Below are positions 23,901 through 35,900 of a stretch of DNA of 64,000 nucleotides, piece after piece. The notes beneath the pieces were generated by a model, which was not told the origin of the DNA, did not search any database, and worked only from the letters and a program-made list of their open reading frames with translations. Within the stretch, counting starts at the first letter, position 1; each line of letters starts with the position of its first letter. Both the position numbers and the translations under genes were made by a program. The stretch comes from Notospermus geniculatus (taxonomy: Eukaryota; Nemertea; Pilidiophora; Heteronemertea; Lineidae): NCBI GenBank assembly GCA_002633025.1, contig NMRB01000455.1, forward strand, positions 306,965 to 370,964, read 5' to 3'.

Positions 23901-26900
23901 NNNNNNNNNNNNNNNNNNNNNNNNNNNNNNNNNNNNNNNNNNNNNNNNNNNNNNNNNNNNNNNNNNNNNNNNNNNNNNNNNNNNNNNNNNNNNNNNNNNN
24001 NNNNNNNNNNNNNNNNNNNNNNNNNNNNNNNNNNNNNNNNNNNNNNNNNNNNNNNNNNNNNNNNNNNNNNNNNNNNNNNNNNNNNNNNNNAGAGAAGGAT
24101 GATGAGAATTGAACTGTAATACAGTTCAGTAGACAAACGAGAGCGAATAAATGTTATGTAGAAGGAAACCGGAGTGCCCGGAGAAAATCCTGTGCCGTCG
24201 AGAGAGTCGCCTTCTCTAGACTATCACATGAAGAATGGGTCTGACTGGGGCTCGAACCTGGAACCTCAGCTGTGACAGGTGCCAATGTTTCCACTACACC
24301 ACTGTGACCACCCCAATACCAATGATGCTTTGCAGATATCTCCATGTCTACCGGGTACTTTATCCATCAGAGCGTAAACGCAGCATCCAGCTAACTTCAT
24401 GTGAAGTCTCCCATTCATGAACAAATTGATCCATGGAGAAATCAGCATCTTTTTTTGCACTAAGAATCCATCAAGGCTGACTCAGAATAACTTTTCAATA
24501 AATAACGATTCGCTCATTTGTCTGGATGAGGATTTGATTGATGCAGTATGGAGGCCATCTTCATCTTGTCGTTACGACGACGAAACCTTCTGTAACTCGA
24601 CCATGGCGCTCCGTCTTGATGGCGAAGGCCACGGGTGTATAGGCAACACAGCAGGGAACCGGGTGACAAATCAACTACCGTCTTACCTTAAATGTAATCT
24701 TCTCACCAGGCGGCGCATGTAAAAACATGATGAACTTGTGCCGATGGACGTAGTAGGGCGCCATCTGTGAGTAGATGGTTCCTTGACCACCGGCTGGGAT
24801 GTTCAGGTCGAATTTCTCAAGTCCAGTGGTTTTGCAGAGGTCCGCCATGTAGACTGAAAAGATTGATTTAAGATACCGTAGTTTTAATGCCTCTCGAAAC
24901 GAAGACAATATATAGCCTCTTTTCTATACTCATAGAGGCCTTGCAAATGACGTCACAAGCCGCCATGCTGGGGGGCACATACTGCAGAGGCGCAGCGAAA
25001 TGTCCCAATGACGTTATGTCAAACACTGGCGTCGCACACTTCACACAGGCCACGTCACGGGCAGCTCACACCTCTGCCCACTTGCCCCTCAGCATGGCCG
25101 CCAGGATGACGTCATTGCAAGGCCTCTATACCATCTTGGTTTATGTAGGCCAACTGTAGTATACATGTGTGTGCATCTAATCAGCTTACATGTGCACACT
25201 CAGGCGCGGATCCTGAGGGGGGCATACTGGGCGCGCGCCTCCCCTTTTGGCCAACAAGGCTGTAAAATCGACCGTGAAATTCTGGAATTTGGCGCAGATT
25301 TCAATGTTCCTAACACAGGGCGCCCCCTCTTGTAGAAAATGTCAATCAGAAAACTATTCACCACAGATATTCATACCTTCACATTTCTGGTCAGAACAGG
25401 TACAAGTTGTCGACCATTCTTCGTGGCTGTGGTTGCAATAGCCACCAAAGATACACTTCTTGCCGGCCTTGGGCGGGTTGTCCAGCTGGCAGTGGGACAC
25501 CGCATCCACACTCATGTGAACTGAAACAATACAAGATAGAACAACATTAAAATACAACTCATGTCTGAAGCATTTACAAGGACAGCCATTGCACTGCACT
25601 AGCCTCTTTTTCAAACCTCTATGTCAGTTGTTCACGGACACAGGTCACGGCGAAGCAGCAAAGGTTGCAAAATTTACCGTCTATGAAAGACAAACAACAT
25701 TTTCAGAGACAGGGTGGCCCCCCATGACAAAAATGAGAAAATCCTTCTTGTGATAAAAGGTTAAAGGTCAACTGCCAGGCAACAGCTGTGGGTGTGTGTG
25801 ATGATACATACATGTTATAACTTGTAACCGGACCTAAAGCCCCCAATATGTCCACGAAACATGACAACGTCATTGAAATGTCACATCCTACAAGTACCCG
25901 ACAGAGAGCCGATTAATCCTGTACACAGCTTTCCTATTGGAAGTGTTTAATCGTTGGGTCATGTTCCCTTCTCGTCTACAGTCAGCTCTCTATTAAGAGG
26001 TGGGATTGCGGGGTGATTGTGAGAGTGATTGGCAAATGAAACATGACAAGTCATGAAAGTGTCTGAGACCACGCAAACATCAACAGACTCCACACGTCGG
26101 CTAGTTTGAAACGTAAATCACTGGGTCAGCCATGTTTCTGATGTCTGTACGGCCAGCATTCCAGGGGAATCACTGGTTAAAGTTTGATTCTGAGGGATAA
26201 TTGGGATATGTAATGTCACACTGAATACCCCATTCCTTCATTTTGATACACCCAATACAATGACTCGTTCGCTAAAGGTCAAGAGAATCCCAAATGAGCC
26301 GTCTCGACAAATAGATTCTGGTCCAACATTGGCTACAAAATGTCACCAAAGCGGAGAGTTTTTAAAGAATATCGTGTATACATCGTAGCATGTGTCTACC
26401 GCTTACGATATTTGGTTAATCAGAGACAGGATGACAAATATATCACAACGCCGGCGAGATATTGACAAAGCTTAAGAACAAGACGACGGTGGGCGTGAGG
26501 GGGAGTGTCATCTGTTCCGTGTAAGACGCAACATCAAAGCTGCACCAAGATAAAAAACATACCGGAGGACTAGGATGAGTTTGAGTCAGTGAGGGCTAAA
26601 AGGGGGCAATGGTTGGGTCAAACTTAAAAACACAGGCCGTTCGTCTCTGATGATAACACGAAGTTGTTACACTCAATTAATCATTCTCAACATGTCAGTT
26701 TTTCTTTAGACTAACCTTTCTTTACACACTACCTTTCTTTACACACTAATTTTAATCTACACACTAATCTTTCTTTACACACTAATCTTTCTGCACATAC
26801 TATCTTGACTTACACACTAATCCTTCTTTACACACTAATCCTTCTTTACACAATAATTTTTATCAACACACTAATCTTCTCTTTACACACTAATCCTTCT

Positions 26901-29900
26901 TTACACACTAATCCTTCTTTACATACCAATCTTTCTTTACACACAAATCTTTCTTTAGATTATGACGTCAGCCAAGGCCACACACAAAAGGAGCTAAGAC
27001 CCGACAAAGCCTGATCAAACAGCCTTCTATCTTTGGTGATTACTCTCCTCTACACCTCAAGCATTTGACACAGGTGCCTTCTCTCATCTTGAGGTGTTAG
27101 CTAAACCCCCCACGGACACAATCACGTCAGCACACACGGGATAAAAGGGTCGTGGAGATTCAATAAAGAAAGGCGATATGGTGGGATTCCATTAGACGAT
27201 GTTGACATTTAGGCAACAGCCCCCAGACCAATGGATGACTAAAGTCGTGGTGGATATAGCAGCCTAGGATGAGGCTGAGTGGTGACTTTTACAGGAGAGT
27301 AGCCAAGATCCATGGTTCCCACCATCCTGAAGATGGCAACAGAACAATGAGCGACTTTATTGCCAACAGGTGGCAGCACTGCATAGCAGTCCTGAACAAT
27401 GCTATTCCTGTCAATAAGAAATTGACATGGGACCGTAATCTACATTGTTTTCAATAGATTTCTACGGCAGTGACACCTATCCATGGTGGACAAAAGTTCT
27501 TCATTATTCTCTGCTTTTCACTCACTCTAACCTTAAAGGAAATCTCAACCTTATAGCTTTGACTCTGAATTGAATCTGCGCCCAGCAGTGTGCCACACCG
27601 ACTTTTCGACTGCCCCGCCCGTCAGCCCTAATCAAATACGGCCAGCTCTTCACCATAACCTGGTTATCATTCTGTCCGAGTGATGTTCTAACAGACCATG
27701 CGATTCACACAGCTGCCGATTCGATTGATAAACCACGATCCTGGTTACTATATAAATAAAGGAAGCAGATTGATTAGGTTTGGAAAGACGGGTGGCCATC
27801 TTGTCAGTTTGCCTGGCGAGATTGGTGATTGGAAAACACAGTTTTTACAAGAACCAATCAGGCTCCATGTTGAAGAACATTGAGGAGAAAAATAGGTTTT
27901 TATTGCGTCCCGAGTTTATCGTAGGCGTTATGACCAGTGCATGATGGGAATATCAACACCTGCCATTGCAGAGACGGAACGATTTGCAGCTGAAAAAGCA
28001 GCGAGCTTGTAATTACCTCAGAATGACAGTCTCAGTCCCACACTCCATTTTGTTCCGATATCCTCACCAAGTCCTTCACAAACAGGTCACAGAGATAGCA
28101 ATCAAGAGCCACCTCAACGGACCAAACATCCCCGAGCAAATATCATCAGATTGTCATGTTCAGTGGCAACTGAGACTTGAGGCACGACATCACAATATTG
28201 ACCGATAACTTCACAGAATATTGAACCAACTTTGAACCTCGTTTCCTGATATTAGATCTTTCCTCAGTGTGATTAGGTACAACCTGAGCGCCCGGTGGAC
28301 ATCAAGGTCCACAAAATGAACAACCAACGAACCAGAAGATGGCCGACTACGTCAAGAGGATCATGTACTTTGATGCAATTGGCTGATGTCAGGAGGGCAA
28401 TACCTCATTAGTTATCAATCCTCGATGCTGGAGTCAGAGGGTTAGTCAAATAGTTCAGGGAAGAAGAGATATTGAACGGGCTCAAACCAACAAGTACTGT
28501 TGATCATTTCACAGTTGGTTGGTCAGTCAGAGTATCGGTGCCTGTCAGTTGGACCCTCCTTCATGTGACAGAGAGGGCGACTCTCTTAGACAGCACAGCA
28601 GGCCCGGATCCAGAGGGGGGCACATGGGGCACGTGCCCCCCCCTATTTTTGGAGGGGCAATGATTTTTTTACTGCATTTTTTGGAAATCGTCTAGTATTT
28701 CATGTCTAAGATGCTGGGAAATCGCATCTCAGCGCTTTGATTTTTCAAATTTTCCCGGACCCCCCTTCGTGTGCGCGCACATCTGAGGGCTTCGCCTTCA
28801 GGGTTGTGCCCNCCCCCCCCCCCCCTATTTCTAAACCCTGGATCCGGCCCTGCACAGGTTTTCTCCGGGCACTCCGGTTTCTTCCTGCTTTCCAGCAAAT
28901 TTGCCCAATTTGACACTCAGCTCAGCTCTCAATACGATATCTGATTATCTCAAGCAACTGAGGCAGTCAAAGAACATCATGTCGGCGAGAAAATTGGGTG
29001 CTCGTTCAACCGCTACTAGCGTTGGTGTACCGGGATGATCGCTAGCATCATCAATATCTAATGACAGGTCATTAATCTAACCACGAGATGAAACTCCAGG
29101 GATACAGACCGTGCTCTCTTTTTCCCGGGATACGGCTACAAAATCATTTCAGCTGCAGCACCAGCAATCCCGAGGCCAAGGTTCCCCAACAACTCATCCG
29201 ATCAACCATGCTCGTCTACCGCTCAAGGGAAATCACTCTCGTAATAATAATGATCAAAATAACGAGTGCACAATTGCTCCAACGGTTTCATTTATCGTCT
29301 CAATTGATACCAGGAGCTGAGCAAAGTAACACGGGTGCAAAATCATAACAAATTCCCCCGCAATAGGCTCTGTGTAGTGAAAAATTGACATAATGGTCAT
29401 ATTATCAGCGGGTGAAATTGTAGCTAATGTGCGAATTGGTGGCTGGTTGTAAAATCAGTCGATAATGGAATCAATTTTGCGGATGCGAAGCGCTGGAACT
29501 TTTTTCTCGTATGAAAATCAGAGCTGATTGGACGACGGCAAACTGAATATGATGTTGCTGATATAATCATCTCAACAACCACTTGTCAACTGCAAGTTCT
29601 TTATTCATTTGAACGAATACAGCAAGTTTTTGTTGGCTTTATGATAGAAGAGTTGGCAACTAATCCTGACGACTGGTTGTGAAGCGGTACGTTTGGGTTT
29701 TCCTCATATTGACATCTAATTTTGAATGCACTGTAATGCATCAGGTGCATCATAATGTCAGATCTAAATATTCATCTGATCCGTTTACTAAACACCTGAC
29801 ATGCTCCTAGAAAACTTTTAAATAACACCTAAATATAGATCCATTAAATATCGTTTATAAGTTTGATCCACTGCATTAATTAATTGGCCACAGGGGAGGT

Positions 29901-32900
29901 ATTAAACTCATTAATATTCCTCGAGATGTGGGATGCTGACAGTTTATAAAATTGTCTGTAGTGTATTTTATCTGTTGTGCCTTTTTTGGGGAGACTAGTT
30001 CCTCCTCCAAGCTTGTGTACATCTATTAATTATTCAATCGTATCGGCCTTAAACCAAGTGTTATCGTCATCATCATTATCATTTGGTCAATAAGTTGAGT
30101 TTTAGGCCGCTGCTCCGAGCGTGAAGTAGGCCTAGACTCGGAGATGCTGACCACCAGGAAATAACCTTGGACATTCTCATCCACATGGACATCACAAGTT
30201 CCATTTGACATTGCCAGACACTGAGTCACTGGAAGAACAAGTATTTCATATTTGTAGATCTCCAGCGGATACCAGTAATTTGCAAGTTTGTGTAACTCTC
30301 ATCCAAACAAAATTCGCCAAGGAATGTTCCGATTTCTAAGTTGAGAACTGGGTTATTGGCTGAAGGTCAGGGTTATTGATATAATGAGATGACCATGTTT
30401 ACCTGAGCATCAATAATTAACAGTTTATCCATGATTTAGAGTTCTCTTCATCCTGATCACGGGCAAATAGGCCTAGCTTGTGTTGGGACAGTGATAAGCC
30501 CATGCTGGCTTGGGTGTCTTTCAGTTTTCATGGAAATCATGGAGATATTCTGCTCTCCAATGAAAAAGCCATTATCGCCGCTTAGAATCAGTGGGAGTAC
30601 AGGCATTCGAAGCAACAGCTATACTCTACATTACAGTGTACTTTAAAGTACACGATTATAATGTTCTTCGATTTACCATGCTCCACGCGGACGACGTTAA
30701 TAGAAGTATTGGGCAGTTTTCTGTCTGCTCTAAACCAACAAAAAGAAGCCAAAATAAATCCACCTTACGGATGGCCTCCACCCGAACTGACATTTTCTCT
30801 CCCAGAGGCAGTGGAGTGCAGTCTCCTTCCATATCACACCATCCTTGACAGTCTGGTTGCGTTTATCCCACGGCTGAATTAGCAACACCCAGACAGTGTA
30901 CATATTGGCTAATTAACCACAACGTTCTCAAGAAACCAATGAGTCAATATTCATTTAATACAATAAATAACTCTCAACATTGCCTTCTACTTCATATCAT
31001 CCTGAGGGCTGTCTCAAGATGTGAAAAAATTAGGGTTATGATGTGAAAAACAAAGTTTGGTTAACAGGTTTCAGAAGAAGGTAACTTTTGATGTGCCCAG
31101 CAGTGATATATTTTCACGCCGATGTGACTTACTGTAGAGAAGCCTGATAGCCAAGTGGTTATCACGTCCGCTTAGCAAGCGGCAGGTCCCGGGTTCGAAT
31201 CCAACCCGGGCCATGTGGGATTTCATTCCTGGCTCTTCACGTCTGTCGCATGGGACAGTAAGCCGTGGTGCCTTGTACTTTGTGTCTTTGCAAGGGCAAG
31301 TAAAATACCCCATCCAAGTGAGGAACATGAGTAGCTTGCGATGGCCTCCTCCGTACTTACCAGGGCCAATAATGCTATAGCGTCGGCCCTGACGGAAAAN
31401 ATCTCGTTTTCGAGTCATTTCGTAGCCCCGAGCACGATGTAATTTAATCAGGGGGAGTTTCTATAAATGCTTGGGAAATCAGAAGACATGGCGTTTTTTG
31501 AATTTCAGCAAATGAGGAACCGGACGAACTAACGTCACGACGTGGCGCTGCGATCGATGAGACCGAAGTTTCTTTTTTCAGCGTGATTTCAAGTCATTTC
31601 CATTAACTTCTGGCGTGAAATAAACCCTATTTTTTCGGTCGCATGACATTAAAATTTACACCATCTTGTCGTGGATGAAAATTTCGGCAATTTCTTTGCT
31701 TTTTTTCTTAAAATAAAGAGGTAGGATGGCGATAACGGCAACGTCTTTATCTTATTTTTTCCTGTAGAAAAATGTACAGCAGATTTTTTCATGACGCAAC
31801 GTCAGCACATAAAACGACGTCAATGACGTCGGTTCGGTCTCATCGATCGCTGCGCCGACCTGTCGGGATAAACGGCACGCCGGTTCCTCATTAAGTTGTG
31901 ATGGATTGAGACGTTTGATTGTACTTGTATTACAATCATAAAGACTTGTTGCATTTTCTACCACTAGAGGGCACCTCATTTGTTCTGTCAATGTTTCCTG
32001 TTGACTGATATTTTCCACAACATCCCATGATATCCTGCAGTCATTGAAATGAAATTGTATCCGACTTCCTAATTATTCCGCGGTCCGTTGATTACAAACA
32101 CCCGACTATTAATCAAATTCAGCCACCGGCTACATCCCGGAATGAAACTGATAATTCCGGCGGCAAAAACGACTGATGTTCATTGGCGTGAGATCACAGT
32201 CACAAATAAGGGAACGATTCTATTAATCATGCCAGCATCACCAGACACAGGATGTAATTTTAGTCATGAAAACAGTAATTAACCATTAAGTGAAAACAAA
32301 CTCCAGGGTCTGGATTCTGAGTTGCGCATTCTGGGCCTGAAGCTGATAAACCGGTTTCCAAGCTTAAAGATGCTGCTCCATGTGTGTTCTCTCTACAGGT
32401 CGGCTCTCATGGGTAATTTACCATCGGTAGTGGCAGCACACATACAAATTCATGTCTTTAAAGCAGGTAGCACACACACAAATTCAAGTCTGTGTGATGC
32501 ACTCCTAAAGGTAGCACACATACATTCATGTCTGTCAGACTGTACATTGTACTGTGTCGTGGACATACATGTATCTTGCAGAGACGAGGTAGCACACAAA
32601 GGTTTGATCGCACTGAGATTTCCATGCGTGCTACAGATTCTGACTGCCGAAGTCTAAGCAGCTACTCCATCAGAAATAAAGCCATACAAAAGGGGCTGTT
32701 CACTTAAGGGTCAATTTTACAAAATCCCAAGAACCACATTTTTGGCCTATTGGCCTGAGTAGAGTCTCCAGTAGAGGCTTGTGCAGTCAGGCGTGAGGGG
32801 GAGTATGACATAAGCAAGAAAGAGGGCAAGGCAATGTAATTCTTAGATTTATATTGTACAACTGAGCCTTAAGGGCCGTATGCACCAAACGAAGATAATC

Positions 32901-35900
32901 TTCAACTCGGGTTGAGCCACAACTTTTCAATTGTTCAGGTTTAGTGGGGTATGATCTGACAATGGAAAAGTTGGCTAAACCTGAGTTGAAGATTATCTTT
33001 GCTTGGTGCATACGGCCCTATGTGAACAGCCCCTTTTGAGCAGTGAAAAGTAGCGAAGTTGAAAATTTCACCCCAAGAATGAAAAGTTAAAAAGATGGGA
33101 AACTGAACTATCTCATCAATTTTCTTGCTTTCGTGTTCAATTTGTGATTTGTGATGAAGATTTGACATAGTTATGAGATGGAAGTTTCTTGTCAAAGTCA
33201 CGGCAGGTGAATGTCGTGATTTCCACCGCCAAGTAAAATGACAAAACAAGGTACAAATTGCCCCCAAATGAGGCTGACATTGCTGTAGCCTCGACGTTTT
33301 CAATTAGTTCCCGCGGTTACAAGCGAGCGAGATGGATAATATGTGTAGTTCGAAAGGTTTGCCCCTATGTCATGAGACTAGACAGCTATGGTGTGACACC
33401 GCGCTGGGGTTAGGCCATGGCAAAGTGATTGTTGAATTGAACTTCTCTGAGCGGACACGTCTCCATTAAGGGTAGCCTATATTTTTCATTCCTATTCATT
33501 TTGACCTTTCTAATCAGGACACCACTCAATTAAGGACAGCATTTTTAAGTGCAAAAGGTGACCTGGATAGAGAGGTTCCAGTGTGCGCGTAACTTTCCAC
33601 AGCGGACACCTCTTTCAAGAGGGACACCTCTCTATGGTCATTTCTATTCATTCTGATCTCTGTAATCAGGACACCTTTCAATTCAGGATGGCATCTGACA
33701 CTCCGAAGTGTGTCCTTGATGGCGAGGTTCCACTGTATTGCTACCATGACCGATGATTAGGCTCTAAGTATGATGTCCAGAATAAGGAGGTGTTCTTAGA
33801 ACAGGGGTGCCCAAAAAGGGGCTTCACAGAATCCCAAAAATGACAACAAAGGTGTTTATTACACCTGGAGTGAGTAAACCATGTCCTGGAAGGCTCATTG
33901 ACAAGACAATTGATTATTGACAATGATAACACCATAACATACAATGGGCGGAGATTTCATTCATAAAACTTGAATACAAGATGATGACTGCCCAGAGGCA
34001 GCAACAGACACCCAGACAATGACCTCAGAAATCAATAACGAGAACCTATAAATATTGATTGATTTCCATTTTTGCTTCAACACAGGTTACAGGGAGCATC
34101 ATATTTCATGAATAAATTTTAGAAACGGATGATGAAAGTCACTTGCCAATAAAACTACAGGGCGTACCAGAAAGAAGTACAGTAAGGAAACAAAATATTG
34201 AGTGCAGAGCTCCAAGTACCAACACAGACAGCCTTTGGAGAACTTATTCATCATTTCCACGACGTAACTGCAACAATGTCTGCCATTGCTGACATCGCCA
34301 TAATGACGCAAAGCCGGGGGCAAAATACACTGCCGATGACGCATGCAAAGCCAGGGGCAAAATGCGCAACACAACAGAATGATGTTGCATCGTGGAAACG
34401 ATGAATAGTACAGCAGGAGGAAACCGGAGTGCCCGGAGAAAACCTGCGATGTAAAAGAGAGACGCCCTCTCTATCACATGAAGAGTCGGACCAACCACAG
34501 ATCGAACCTGGAACCTCAGAGATGATGAACGCCAATGTTTGCACTGCGCCACTCTGACATCCAGTCAGAAAATGACATCTGCTCTCCCTTGCTTCCAGAT
34601 GCTGTTTCATGTATTGTACTTGTACTGGTCAGAGTCATCTGGCGCAGCACCATGCCATGCAATGCATCAGAAGTGTCAAGACCCGATCCATCAAAAATGT
34701 AGATATCAGAAATCTCTTGAGAAATTTGTGACATTTTCATTGATTTCTGGCCGGGCGTCTGCTTTTGTTCATATTGAGTGTATTCAGCTCAGTTGTGATA
34801 CAAGTGGCAGTGATATCTGATGGCGCACTACACGACGAATTCTCAGTGATTGTGGCGTTCAAGCCTGGGACTTGATACGAGGATTGCAACTCTGGGTTAT
34901 CACTCCGCGCACTCAGAGTGGCTTAGTGGAAACATCGCTACCTGTCACCTCTGAAGTTCGGGGTTCAAACCCTGCCACTCTTCATGTGATAGACAGGGTA
35001 CCCCTCTTTGACAATGCAGGTTTCGTGTTTTCTCCTGCTGTACATCAATTTGCCCAATATTAACCCCCGAACCCACTGACGCTTTTTTAAAAGGTAGCGG
35101 ACCGAGAATTTGTAGGGCGGTGATGAAACCGCGGCAGGAAAACGCGACAGTGGGTTCAGGCCTTAAGTCTTCAGACATAAAAATGACAAATTTGGTACTT
35201 GCTATCAATTCAATGAAGTAAAAACAAAGTTTTCTATTCTAGAACGCCCACTAAGTGAGGAACAAGTGTGTAGGCCTATTTGATTTCATGTTAATTGAGT
35301 TGTATGTGCAACTAATTTTCCAACAACTGTAAATTGATGCCGTTTTTGCCACAATTGCAGTAATCAAATCAAGAAAAACCACCGATATTATTGGCTGTTT
35401 TTCTGATAAATTGAATCACACATCACATGGATAAGTGTTGTTTTGTCCAGTGATTGGCAGATGTGGATCTGGGGCCATGTGCACCTATTTTGCCCACCAT
35501 TCGCAATCCCATTTCAGCAAACATACGTCCTGAATGGAGGCAAATTCTTCACATAATTTGATTCAGGCAGGCTTAATAATGGAACTGAATATTCACAACA
35601 ATTTCATCAAAGTTTGTCAGGTTCCAGTGGGTAAAACCTCCATTATGTCCTCGTTGGTTACATTCCTGGTGGAATTATGTAACACATGACTTGGTGAGAG
35701 AACGTATGTCCTGTTTTCCACGAACTTTGCATTAAAGCCTGCATGATCTAAAGTTCTCCTCATTACAGAATCATTGATCATGAACATAATAATTCACGAG
35801 TCAGTCAAGTAAAACTAGCTAATGAATAAAACTATAATTGGCACTCATTAGGATCTTATTCAGTGAGTCATTTTCCACCAACACCTCACGCAAGGATATT

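Noticed and set aside
26715-26955. CRISPR-like array
   Set aside because: Units of about 17 bp run head-to-tail without unique spacers. It is a minisatellite in an animal genome.
31143-31212. tRNA-like fold with AGC anticodon loop
   Set aside because: A mismatched anticodon stem and a continuous SINE body show it is a tRNA-derived SINE.
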